From Gari tellinella (Eukaryota; Mollusca; Bivalvia; Cardiida; Psammobiidae): a DNA stretch of 64,000 bases. The notes under the pieces are model-generated. The model ran no database searches. It worked only from the letters and a program-made list of their open reading frames with translations, and had not been told where the DNA came from. The stretch spans positions 32,319,246 to 32,383,245 of the forward strand of contig OV277866.1 of NCBI GenBank assembly GCA_922989275.2, in the 5' to 3' direction. The position numbers and the translations under genes were made by a program. Positions 10,741-20,362 of this stretch are shown here, piece by piece; position 1 is the stretch's first letter; each line of letters begins with the position of its first letter.

Positions 10741-10940
10741 TAACCTTTTCAACCCAAAATATCTCTTATAACCTCGATATCCTGTTGCATTTTTGGTATG
10801 ACAAAAAAAACTAATGAAAATACCAAACAGTGCAGACGCTGATCAGAGGGCTCCTAGGAGCCCTCTGATCAGGGTCTACACTGTGTGTATATATAAACAG
10901 TAATCTCTACAGAGAGCTGTAGGGTTGAAGGGGCTCAAAC
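10741..10940. mobile_element. Family F element, partial
   Basis: A core-4 hairpin at about 10825-10888 (CAAACAGTGCAGACGCTGAT with turn GGGCTCCTAGGAGCCC), flanked by eroded F arms (TTTTCAACCC on the left, GGGTTGAAGG on the right). Confidence 0.65.
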
Positions 10941-10956
10941 AAGATTTCTACAAGAA

Positions 10957-11192
10957 ATGTCAGACAAAAACAACTCCGGCAACAATTTACACCAAGATGT
11001 TGTGAATGAACAGAAACGACCAAGGGAGGTAACAAGAACTGGTCTTACGATGTTTGGCACACGAAGTTGTATCTATTGGCGCAGGGCATGTCGTTCCAGG
11101 AGAAGTTATCATTGAGTGACGTGCTCAGACAATTCTCACCAGTCTTACCTGTAAAACCAGTGTACAAAGGAGAAATTGATATTTTCCAAAAG
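10957..11192 (+). CDS. Candidate two-exon start of an unrecognised gene
   Basis: Exon a (10957-11028, 24 codons) begins MSDKNNSGNNLHQDV and ends at a GAG|GTAACA donor. Exon b (11085-11192, 36 codons) follows a GGCGCAG acceptor, contains SLSDVLRQFSPVLPVKPVYK, and ends AAG|GTGCGT. Both junctions are phase 0 and the join stays open. The intron would be only 56 bp, short for a bivalve. I recognise no domain, and no later exon was found before the D element at 11219. Either a genuine 5' gene fragment or a coincidence of good splice sites. Confidence 0.3.
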
Positions 11193-11218
11193 GTGCGTTT
11201 AAGATTAGATTTACACAT

Positions 11219-11425
11219 TGCAGGTGAACCTCTCTATTACGACCACAAAAAAAGGCTTATTGTCTGTATAAAAGACAGGAATCAGCTTAAAGCTATGTGA
11301 AAGTGAAACAGAAAGCTCCTGTAGGAGCTTTCTGTTTCACTTTCACATTGTATTAAGCAGTTACCTGTCTAAATCGACTAATGTTTGACATACTTTAGTG
11401 GTCGTAATAGAGAGGTTCTACTGTA
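11219..11425. mobile_element. Family D MITE, left end eroded
   Basis: AACCTCTCTATTACGACCAC on the left and GTCGTAATAGAGAGGTTCTA on the right. Core 3 (GTGAAAGTGAAACAGAAAGC) is a near-perfect hairpin near 11297-11350. Confidence 0.75.
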
Positions 11426-11840
11426 TTTCCGTGTTTTAGAACACTCTATGAACACATATTGACACCGTAATTTCGTGTTTTAGAACACATTGTATACACA
11501 ATTCATATCATCAATCATGAACAAATACCGATAAAGTGAGCCATCATTTTACAATAAAATCTTAGTAACGCAATTTCGCCTTTTATTTTTTTTTAACCCA
11601 TTTGAGCCGACTGGGTTCTTTCATGCTTAGTATACTGGATCATTCCATGTTTTTTTTATCAAAAGGATCCTTGATCTAATTTTTCATTTTCGTTTTGTTT
11701 TAAATTGAGATTCCTACAGCTTTTCGCTTCTGATCAGAGTCTACACGATTTGCTTATGTCCCATATATTGGTTCAAACAGGACAGAATTGACATCCCCAT
11801 TGTAAGTGATACGTGCAAATAACATTCTGATATATGGCTA

Positions 11841-13457
11841 CTTAAAGCCACTATATTACTCCCACATAAACAGAATCAAACATTTTTCTTACATGAAATT
11901 TATGTCACTATCGTAAGCGTTCCATATAAAAAGAAGTAATACGTGGTGATATTTGAAGCAATATTGCTAACGAACAGTGAAATTTGTGGAAACAAGTAAT
12001 CAAGTTTGTTTATTTTTGAATAGCGACGAAAATTTACGGACATACTCGGTAAAGCTCATTTGCATAATTCTATACAACAAGTCGAGTGCTTTACAACCAA
12101 AGAGAGACAACTCCTTTAAGTTTGGCCGTTAAACTGATGTAATGTTTTCACATTGTCGCGGCCGAATCAATCACGTGACCTTTATGCGATCGATCGAGAG
12201 TTCTCGGAACCAGCCCGTAATCTTATTTGTAAACAAACCCGCTTATAATGTAAACCACCACGATAAGAATTCGACACATTTAGGTAGGATTCTTTACGAA
12301 GTGGGTGCATATGTCAGGCTTCTTACACTCGATTTCACTTAGTTTTAATACATAGAAAATGCACACATATAAGAAATTGCGCGTTTTAAACACCAGTTTG
12401 AGCGGGATTGTGCCTTTAAAGTAAAGCAGAAAGCTCATGCTTGTTTCGAGTGGCCATTTTATTGGACCGTGTGCATAAATGGATCAAATAAGTACAATTG
12501 TTCTAAAAATAACTTGCTTGTGCAATGGTGTGGATTAACTTTTTTCTTGTCCTTTCAATGCATCCATTTATTGCAATAACTACAACATTAAAGGCACAAT
12601 CCCGCTCAAATTGGTGTTTAAAACGCGCAATTTCTTATATGTGTGCATTTTCTATGTATTAAAACTAAGTGAAATCGAGTGTAAGAAGCCTGACATATGC
12701 ACCCACTTCGTAAAGAATCCTACCTAAATGTGTCGAATTCTTATCGTGGTGGTTTACATTATAAGTGGGTTTGTTTACAAATAAGATTACGGGCTGGTTC
12801 CGAGAACTTTCGAACGATATCGCATAAAGGTCACGTGATTGACTCGGCCGCGACAATGTGGGCGTGTTCGATTATCAGTTCCAGAACTGTTTAGAACGAT
12901 TCCATGGAATTAGTAAATCGAATAAAAACGGAATTGAACCCTTGCAAATATGGTAGTCTGGTTCCCTACTTATTACAATTTTGCTGTCGAAGCGTTCGTA
13001 AACTGTGCCGGGAACCATGATGATACGTCACAATTCTGCTCACACCACCTCCTCGGGCAGAATTGATAGAACAGTTCTGGAATTGAATTCCGGACCATTC
13101 GATTTCGATTCCGTCAATCCCGTCAATTCCGGACTGATAATCGAACACGCCCTGTGTATACATTACATCAGTTTAACGGCCAAACTTAAAGGAGTTGTCT
13201 CTCTTTGGTTGTAAAGCACTCGACTTGTTGCATAGAATTATGCAAATGAGCTTTACCGAGTATGTCCGTAAATTTTCGTCGCTATTCAAAAATAAACAAA
13301 CTTGATTACTTGTTTCCACAAATTTCACTGTTCGTTAGCAATATTGCTTCAATTATCACCACGTACTTTTTATATGGAACGCTTACGATAGTGACATAAA
13401 TTTCATGTTAGAAAAATGCTCGATTCTGATTATGTGGGAGAAATATAGTGGCTTTAA
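11841..13457. repeat. 1.6 kb palindrome (large inverted repeat)
   Basis: The left arm (11841-12420) starts CTTAAAGCCACTATATTACT and ends ATTGTGCCTTTAAA. The right arm (12588-13457) is its reverse complement, from TTAAAGGCACAATCCCGCTC to ATAGTGGCTTTAA. The unpaired spacer is about 167 bp. The right arm is longer only because a 293-bp MITE is inserted at 12860. Arm identity looks high. Either a foldback transposon or two copies of one element in head-to-head orientation. Short open frames in the arms mirror each other and are not genes. Confidence 0.85.
12860..13152. mobile_element. 293-bp TIR MITE inserted in the right arm of the palindrome
   Basis: TIR GGGCGTGTTCGATTATCAGT and its complement ACTGATAATCGAACACGCCC. 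Interior motifs CAGTTCCAGAACTG and GGAATTGAATTCC are themselves palindromic. The opposite arm supplies the uninterrupted site (ACAATGTGAAAACATTACAT as read on this strand). No clean target duplication could be fixed; TGT(G) occurs on both sides. Confidence 0.8.
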
Positions 13458-13779
13458 TGTAAGGTATCAAGACACTTTGATTCAAGCCCGGTTGGCGAAA
13501 TCGTCACGTGACTTTGAAAAAGAAACTGAAGTTCAAAGTTCTTAGTTAAACTTTACGAGTTAAACAGATTTTCAGTTTTAAAATAAGGCTCATGAAAGGT
13601 GCACGTGACTAAGACTTGTAGTAAACATTATGCGGCGTCTGATCAGAATCTTCATTGTTTGATAGTGGGAATTTCAGTGTAAAACAAAAACGAAAATGAA
13701 AATTTAGACCAGGCACCCCTTACATCGAAAATGGTCTAATCCAATTTCTAACCATGGAATAAGCCACTGGTTGCAATAA

Positions 13780-14035
13780 CAGGGCTGCCATAAGTTGACA
13801 TGAAAAATCCTATGATTTCTAAATTTGCATTTTTCAAGTGCGAATTTACGAATCGTACCTTTACCCCAGAGCCTGTTTCTAGTTTTGTTGACACGTGACT
13901 ACTTAAAGCAGACTGGAAGTAAAGCAGAATGCGCCATATTGCACATTCTGCTTTACTTTCAGCCTGCTTTAAAAGCTACTATGTTCTAGAAAAAATCCGA
14001 AGATTTAGGAAAAATCCGGAGAAATGGCAGCCCTG
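13780..14035. mobile_element. Family S element carrying core 2, flanked by CAATAA
   Basis: Ends CAGGGCTGCCATAAGTTGAC and AGAAATGGCAGCCCTG. CAATAA lies directly on both sides (13774-13779 and 14036-14041), an apparent target duplication. A core-2 hairpin is at 13903-13975. It lies 40 bp from the third lectin exon. Confidence 0.75.
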
Positions 14036-14074
14036 CAATAAGTTTAGATGAGAAAGAGTACCGTATGGCGTTAC

Positions 14075-14203
14075 CAGCGTTATTCGGTTCTCCTGCTTTC
14101 CAGTTTTGGTAAACGATTGCATTCCCGGTACTGTTCCATTGCCACGTGCCCTCAGTTACCTTGTCTGTACCGTCCAACCAAAATATACCCGAACTGAAGA
14201 AAC
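14075..14203 (-). CDS. CTLD exon 3 of 3 seen (EPN motif)
   Basis: Acceptor GGTAACAG before 14203, donor CTG|GTAACG after 14075. Reads GFFSSGIFWLDGTDKVTEGT and ends in KAGEPNNA, phase 1. The following exon with WND and the last disulphide cysteines is not visible downstream. Confidence 0.75.
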
Positions 14204-17200
14204 CTGTTACCATGACAACGACAAGTTACATGTGTGTTAATGCAGAACTAAAATCGTATTTAAATTAACTGTAACATACAGTTCATTGTGACGTTCAGTT
14301 ACGAAATAAATTGCGTACTTCCGGTATTCATGCGGTTTAAAAAAAAAAGAAAAAAAAAGGATCATGATCATTGGAGTAGTTATAACTGTTGCATGTCCAT
14401 AACCGCATGAATACCGGAAGAACGCAATTTATTTTTTATATCTATATTTCAATGTCAACCGAGATCCATAATAACATGTAAGCCTGTAAGCAATTTGCCG
14501 TTGCTATGTGGTGTCAATCGTAGTACGATCTTTATATGGTTTGCACATTGCAACATAAACTTTCCACATGTACACAGACATAAGACGACGTTTTAGTAGT
14601 CTTGAAATTAACATTCATCGGGAAATGCAACTCTATTTTAACAAAGTGTTTTATAAGGACGATGCAGGGTGAATGTAAATATTGTAGAATATTTAATAGC
14701 CATTAGATTGAAGGCGATAACCTCGTGAGTACAACGGTTTTGTACAAAATCCTGTTGAAAAATGTGCTGTCAATTTTTGCTAAACCCCTGTATATGCAGT
14801 CACAATCGGAATTTATTCCGGATACTGCCAGTTGACATGTTATTTCAATTCAATTAAAACGTCATGCAAGTAAGGTTTTTTTTGTGTATATTTCCTTTTT
14901 ATTAAATATCTTTATAACATACATTAGTTTACTTGCTTTAAAATCTCTTCTTTAGACCATTAATTATTATGAATCAGCTAATTTTATGTACGACATGGAA
15001 AAACGCATTCTTTCCCAAAGACGCCTTTACAATAAACCATTTTTTATGCAAACAGTTTGTTGCGAGGTGGAGTAACCCGCCACCTGATTAGGCTTAAGGT
15101 ACAGTCTAAGTTACTTTCAGCCAGCTTCAACCTACACTCTTTTAGGATATAGAAAACATTTTTATTGCACATACTTACAATATGACTGTATTAGGATGGA
15201 CTATTTCTTTTTTAGGGGAGTAAATTAAAAGTGCTACAGTGGAGAATCTGTTATTCTTTCCCGTTTAAACGCAAACGTACGCAAACGTAAAACACTAAAA
15301 CGTAGAAAAGAACAACTTTTGGACAATTCTGATATTTCATGTTTATCTTGGTTGCAAACAGTTTGGAGCCTGATCAGACGCCGGTTTACCCGGCGTCTGA
15401 TCTGGCTCCAAACTGTTTGCACTGCAAATAACAGTTTTAGCGTAAACGCGTTTATTGGGAAATAATAACACATTCCCCACTGTATAAGGCGTTTCTATGA
15501 GGTAAAAGGTTAAAGATATGGTCAATAGTGGCGATGAAAAAGTCAATGAGTTGAACTAGTTTACCTGTTGCATGACCGTGTATAATGCCTTGTAGAAAAC
15601 TCTCCTCTATGTCATCTAGCACTGTTACAAGATGGGATTCGTACGCTTTACAATATGTCTGAAAACAAAAACCATTGTCATCTAGCACTGTTACAAGAAA
15701 GGCTTCGTACGCTTTACAATATGTCTGAAAACAACAAACCATTGTCATCTACCACTGTTACAAGATAGGCTTCGTATGCTTTACACTATGTCTGAAAACA
15801 ACAAACCATTGTCATCTAGCACTGTGACAAGATGGGCTTCGTACGCTTTACAATATGTCTGAAAACAACAAACCATTGTCATCTAGCACTGTTACAAGAT
15901 GGGCTTCGTGTGCTTAACAATATTTCTGAAAACAACAAACCATTGTCATCTACCACTGTTACAAGATTGGCTTCGTACGCTTTACAATATGTCTGAAAAC
16001 AACAAACCATTGTCATCTACCACTGTTACAAGATAGGCTTCGTATGCTTTACACTATGTCTGAAAACAACAAACCATTGTCATCTAGCACTGTGACAAGA
16101 TGGGCTTCGTACGCTTTACAATATGTCTGAAAACAACAAACCATTGTCATCTAGCACTGTTACAAGATGGGCTTCGTACGCTTTACAATATGTCTGAAAA
16201 CAACAAACCATTGTCATCTAGCACTGTTACAAGATGGGCTTCGTACGCTTTACAATATGTCTGAAAACAACAAACCATTGTCATCTAGCACTGTTACAAG
16301 ATGGGCTTCGTACGCTTTACAATATGTCTGAAAACAAAAACCATTGTCAATTTGTCATCAAGCACTGTGACAATATGGGCTTCGTACGCATTACAATATG
16401 TCTAAAAACAAAAATCATTGTCATCAAGCACTGTGACAAGATGGGCTTCCTACGCTTTACAATATGTCTGAAAACAAAAACCATTGTCATCTAGCACTGT
16501 TACAAGATGGGCTTCGTACGCTTTACAATATGTCTGAAAACAACAAACCATTGTCATCTAGCACTGTTACAAGATGGGCTTCGTACGCTTTACAATATGT
16601 CTGAAAACAACAAACCATTGTCATCTAGCACTGTTACAAGATGGCCTTCGTATGCTTTACAATATGTCTGAAAACAGCAAACCATTGTCATCTAGCACTG
16701 TTACAAGATGGCGTTCGTATGCTTTACAATATGTCTGAAAAGAAAAACCACAGACCGAATCATTTTATTGTCATCATACATTCTGCTTAACTCATTATCC
16801 CCTGAAAATTCCAATGTACAATTCCAGTTTGCAGTAAAGGCTGCTCCATTTTAGACTATTTAGGATTGATTTTTGTAATAAATTGCAAAATGACAAACAG
16901 TGAAGTCCCTGATCAGAGGGCAAATACTTCCCTGTTTGCATAGGACAAGTGTTCCCCTCACAGGTACACATTTGGTATATGACAGAAAAGACAGAGATAA
17001 GCTAACACAGACAGATATATAGATATTAATCAGCCAACCAGCCAGCCAAACAAAGAGAGAATGAGACAGACAGACAGAGACAGACAGAGACAGAGAGTTA
17101 GGGAGAGAGAGCAAATGAAAAAGGATGAAAAAGGAAACCATTCTAACAAAATAATAGAAGGGAACAAAATAGAGAAGAAGATTAATTGTTTTGAGGTATA

Positions 17201-17375
17201 TACTATGCAACTTAGAATTTGTTTTTCAGAGAGTTTTAAGGTTTCATGCAGTGGGCCCAGAGTTCATGTTTTTATTCAATCCGTACCTGTGCCTCTTCCC
17301 ATGAGGCCATGATGGGAAACTCTTTGTAACACGACTGCTGGTGAGATATGAAGCCATCCGGACAATTACAATAAG
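14075..17375 (-). CDS. C-type lectin domain protein, three exons (partial gene)
   Basis: Minus-strand exons 17375-17287, 15658-15565 and 14203-14075 join in compatible phases (0, then 1) into one CTLD. The start is CNCPDGFISHQQSCYKEF followed by SWEEAQ. The second exon gives TYCKAYESHLVTV, the usual C..YGAHLVTI-type helix and strand. The third gives GIFWLDGTDKVTEGTWQW and VYQNWKAGEPNN, with the WLDG, EGTWxW and EPN motifs. In this family EPN goes with mannose-type Ca-dependent sugar binding. Missing: signal peptide and start (upstream, above 17375) and the last exon, which should hold the WND calcium ligands and final cysteines. I found neither in the window, so the gene may be truncated, or have long introns. 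The first intron (15659-17286) contains a 67-bp array built from the second exon's own acceptor and start. Confidence 0.75.
14304..14434. repeat. Short inverted repeat
   Basis: AAATAAATTGCGTACTTCCG and GGAAGAACGCAATTTATTT flank an A-rich loop. A related single arm occurs at about 51365-51410 (GAACACCGGAAGAACGTCAT). Confidence 0.7.
14440..15234. other. Intron of the lectin gene; no exon or complete element seen
   Basis: AT-rich sequence with a decayed core-1 fragment near 15050-15100 (AAACAGTTTGTTGCGAGGTG). Confidence 0.45.
15235..15484. mobile_element. Complete family A MITE inside the lectin intron
   Basis: TACAGTGGAGAATCTGTTAT to CATTCCCCACTGTA, both ends with TA. The GGAGCC/GCCGGT variant of core 1 is at about 15355-15419. 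Confidence 0.85.
15565..15658 (-). CDS. CTLD exon 2 of 3, source of the tandem array
   Basis: Acceptor TTTGTTTTCAG, donor CAG|GTAAAC. Encodes TYCKAYESHLVTVLDDIEES then FLQGIIHGHAT, ending in phase 1. Its first roughly 48 bp and the acceptor are repeated about 17 times upstream. With the next unit upstream (66 bp, not 67) the frame also stays open, so a longer exon is possible. Confidence 0.75.
15603..16742. repeat. 67-bp tandem array of splice acceptor plus CTLD exon start
   Basis: About 17 copies of a 67-bp unit (one or two of 66 bp). Read on the minus strand each unit holds a pyrimidine-rich tract, TTTGTTGTTTTCAG, followed by the first roughly 48 bp of lectin exon 2 (ACATATTGTAAAGCGTACGA onward to GATGACAATGG). 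The unit nearest 15603 runs into the intact exon. Units differ at few sites (TCGTACGC/TCGTATGC, TAGCACTG/TACCACTG), and some variants recur every four units (268 bp). Confidence 0.9.
16787..16987 (+). mobile_element. Family F element, right part lost
   Basis: Starts TTAACTCATTATCCCCTGAA. Core 4 is reduced (AAACAGTGAAGTCCCTGATC, then CTTCCCTGTTTGC). It fades out before the GA-rich repeat at 17055. Confidence 0.65.
17055..17112. repeat. AGAC/GA simple repeat
   Basis: Runs of GACAGACAGAGACAGACAGA passing into GAGAGAGAG within lectin intron sequence. Confidence 0.85.
17287..17375 (-). CDS. CTLD exon 1 of 3
   Basis: Acceptor TTACAG before 17375 and donor GTACGG after 17287. It begins with two bases of a split codon, then 29 codons reading YCNCPDGFISHQQSCYKEFP and ending in SWEEAQ. 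The paired Cys of CxCP..G and QSCY mark the N-terminus of long-form CTLDs. Confidence 0.75.
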
Positions 17376-17651
17376 CTGTAAGAACACAAAATATTGTCTT
17401 GGAGATGGCCTTGACCTTCTGTATCTCGTATTGTCCAGCTAAGGAAAATATTTCAAAAACTAAAATATATGTCTGCGCAAAACCCTATGGCGTGACTTCT
17501 TATTATAGACTATAGAGTTATCGTTCCATATATATAGGGTTGGGTGCAGACATAAAGCAGAGATTGTGTTTATTTCTTCTTACCTGGTGTCCTGGTTGCG
17601 GTCTGCAAACCTGTAGTCTGCAACAATACCCTTAGTTAACATCTCTAGAGA

Positions 17652-17716
17652 TTCAAACAGTTTAGATCCAGATGAGACGCCGAGTTACTCGGTTTCTCAT
17701 CTTGCTCGAAACTGTT
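17652..17716. repeat. Core-1 hairpin
   Basis: CAAACAGTTTAGATCCAGAT and the opposing ATCTTGCTCGAAACTGTTG flank GAGACGCCGAGTTACTCGGT. Confidence 0.65.
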
Positions 17717-17719
17717 GTC

Positions 17720-18187
17720 AAGAATAGTCAGAAATTCGACCACAGAGTGTAGAAGCCAATATCCTCAGACAGCTAACCTCAAAGCTAAGGTTCGAATCCT
17801 GGCCCAAAGAATATAAAGCTTTTGATTTGAGCCTGAAATCATTCTTACGCATTTAATTGGTCAGATTTGAGCTTTTGTTCAGCAAAATCCCATATCTGAC
17901 CAATCAAATGCTTGAGAACGGTATCAGATTCAACTCAAAAGTTGTATAACCTTCGGCCCTCTTATTGGCACTCAGATTAACTATGCTACTGATCAGGTTC
18001 AAAACAGACAGTTATTGAGGCATAGCATACGTCAACATTTCCAAAGCATTTTCCACGTTTCATTGCATTGCGTTTGCTTTAAATTTCGTTGAAACGGGAA
18101 CAAATAAAGTCTTTGTACCGTGAGACATTAAATCGTGATAATTATGTTGGGTAAGTTTTTCGACATGATCATTTTAAAAACTGATAC
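17720..18187. other. No gene seen; short inverted repeat
   Basis: An inverted pair CATTTAATTGGTCAGATTTG / ATATCTGACCAATCAAATGC at about 17850-17910 belongs to a repeat also seen near 38110-38150 and 56580-56620. Family A-like remnants lie near 18060-18120. Confidence 0.5.
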
Positions 18188-18722
18188 TTTAAAGAGGCTC
18201 GCAACCGGATTTAGCATTAAAAATGGTAATTTGTAAATATATGTCAAATGATTATATAAATGGGTAAGATTTAGTTTAGGATAATAAATTCTGTTAAAAA
18301 ATGCATTTCCAAAAAAAGAAAGAAGAAGCTTTGGTGGGATTCGAACCCGTGACCCTCCATTGCGGAGACAAACAAGAACAATGAGGACACGCCTTTACCG
18401 CCTCGACCACGGACGCTCTCTATATATATGGTAGCGAAGTAACGTATTTCACTGGTAGCGCTTAATACTACATTATTCGGCTCCGGTTTATGTCAGAGCC
18501 CGTGTAGAGAAGCAACAACAACAGCAAAACCGTCAGCTGACGCTATTGAAAAACGATGGAATATATCTAAAAAAACTAAGATTCGGTGACGATTCTTGAG
18601 ACTTTTTTTGGATTGATCATATTTTTTTAATGTCAGAAGCCAAATAATGCCACAAATTTGCTTTTATTTGAGTATTTTATTTTATTTTGACAAGTACACC
18701 ATCCGGTTGCGAGTCGCTTTAA
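18188..18722 (-). mobile_element. Family H element (copy 3)
   Basis: Starts TTTAAAGAGGCTCGCAACCG and ends CCGGTTGCGAGTCGCTTTAA. Co-linear with the 8362 copy including the AAGCAACAACAACAGC run and the tRNA-like unit; length about 535 bp. Confidence 0.8.
18327..18417 (-). repeat. tRNA-like unit in family H copy 3
   Basis: Minus strand: A-box region GTGGTCGAGGCGGTAAAGGC, B box GGGTTCGAATCCC, and AGCTTTGG at the 3' side opposite AGCGTCCG. The stem is less well paired than in copy 2. Confidence 0.65.
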
Positions 18723-18847
18723 CCCTTTCTCCATAGAAGCGCTTTTTAGCACATTAGATTTATTCATCCCCTGAAGAAAATAGTTCCAATTTATACAGTC
18801 AAGAATATGTTTTAAAAGAACTTTTTTCAATATTCAAGTAGATGGTA

Positions 18848-18920
18848 GCTTAAAGCAGGCTGAAAGTAAAGCAGAATGCGTCTTAACGCACATTCTGCTT
18901 AACTTTCAACCTGTTTTAAG
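18848..18920. repeat. Core-2 hairpin (family C)
   Basis: GCTTAAAGCAGGCTGAAAGT opposite ACTTTCAACCTGTTTTAAG. The enclosing C element spans about 18718-18970 and starts at the TTAA immediately following family H copy 3. Confidence 0.75.
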
Positions 18921-19107
18921 TGGTCACCTGTCTTCAATTCTACAAACAGGCTATTGGGTAAAAGGTTAAGGTGATGCATTCCTAATGAGATCGGTTCAAT
19001 GTCGACCAGTATCGGTCAATATCGACACCCTACATAAAGCGATCAACCATGCTGTCAAATTAGATATTATCGGTAGCTCTCCATCTTATACTGTTTTGTG
19101 AGATCTC

Positions 19108-19225
19108 TGTTTTGTGAGATGTCACAAGACAGGATTAGATGAAATTATAAATAATGATTGAGAATTTTTGAATCTGACTTACGACACATTCTATCGTACG
19201 ATGTTTCGTAAGACGGTCCCTAGGA
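19108..19225. mobile_element. Family W TIR fragment
   Basis: Shares TGTGAGATGTCACAAGACAG and ACGATGTTTCGTAAGACGGT with the fuller copy at 52758. The left end is not clear. Confidence 0.5.
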
Positions 19226-19449
19226 GTTTATGCTTACCTGTGTGGTATATCACGGACAGAAGAGAAACAACTTTTAAAATTGATGTCTCCATGCCTTGTC
19301 ACTTCGTAATACTCATATGTCAACTTCACACACATAAAAATGCTGTTCCTAGACAACGGTCAAGTACACCATTTCAAAACAAACCCTAAATTCAGCGGCC
19401 ATTTAATTAATAAACATGGAACAAATCTTTCATAATGTCTGCTTAATGT

Positions 19450-19513
19450 TGATCAAAAGTTATGCAGAAAGCTCCTACAGGAGCTTTCTGTATTACTTTT
19501 GTTCTACGTTAAG
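19450..19513. repeat. AAGCTCC-type hairpin (core-3-like)
   Basis: CAAAAGTTATGCAGAAAGCT and AGCTTTCTGTATTACTTTTG pair around CCTACAGG. A related hairpin is at 58962. Confidence 0.65.
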
Positions 19514-19608
19514 AAACAATATTCCCGAGTAAGTGCAGATACGTGTTTGAAGTATCGTCCAATACAAGTTTGACAGTATGAGAAGTCTTATCAGGTATAT
19601 AAAGTAAA

Positions 19609-19802
19609 ACCTCGCTATAACGACCAATAAAACGAAGGCTTACTGGTTGCATAATAGAGAGGTGGCAGCTTAAAGCAAGATGACAGTGAAACAGAAAGCC
19701 CCTAAAGGAGCTTTCTGTTTCACTGCCATCTTGCTTTAAGCGGTCGTAAACACCCTATTAACTGACATAAGTGAGTGGTCGTAATAGAGAGGTTTTACTG
19801 TA
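19609..19802. mobile_element. Family D MITE
   Basis: AAGTAAAACCTCGCTATAAC on the left and GTAATAGAGAGGTTTTACTG(TA) on the right. Core 3 is near 19680-19735. Confidence 0.75.
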
Positions 19803-20009
19803 TAATTGTATATAGGTACAGATAAGCACAATGTATGTGACTACTACTGAACATATTTCGCTAAACGGTATCTGCCATGGAAGCAACATGCGGACAAATA
19901 AGTCAAGGGTCCATTTTGGTCGCGAAATATGCAGTTTATTTTATTGACATTTAATTACAGTGCTATTGACCGATGCCTTTGGATGCATAATTATATTAAT
20001 CGTATCTAC

Positions 20010-20275
20010 TACCAAAACACTACTGTACTACAATAGGTACAAACAATACTACCACGAAGTACCACTACTACTGCTACTTCTACCACATCAAAAACAACGA
20101 CAACTACTGCTACTGCTAGCTCTACTACTATTGCTATCTAGATCTACTTAATAGAGTTTTACTAATGCTATTACTGCTACTACTACTATAATTACTTCTA
20201 CTATTATTTCTGCGACGTCTACAACAACAACAACTATAATAAGTAGTTAGATAGATCTACTTCTACTGCCGCGTG
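20010..20275. repeat. CTA/TAC-rich microsatellite (left half of split locus)
   Basis: Interrupted (CTA)n and (TAC)n runs with AGATCTA units. The same composition resumes at 24745, so the element nest between appears to have inserted into one locus. Confidence 0.75.
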
Positions 20276-20362
20276 GTTTCTTCTAGATCTAGATCTAATA
20301 TTAATTTTCTTTTTTTCACTAAGTACGAGGGTAGTTCAAAAAGTTTTGATACTGGGTCAATA

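Noticed and set aside
12142..12856. Two nearly identical short open frames on opposite strands
   Set aside because: They are the two arms of the 1.6 kb palindrome read in opposite directions; not genes.
16234..16494. Plus-strand open frame of repeated MGFVRFTICLKT units
   Set aside because: It is the antisense of the acceptor-exon array; the minus strand matches the lectin exon.
15603..16742. CRISPR array
   Set aside because: Regular spacing is present, but whole 67-bp units repeat with no unique spacers, and the host is a eukaryote.
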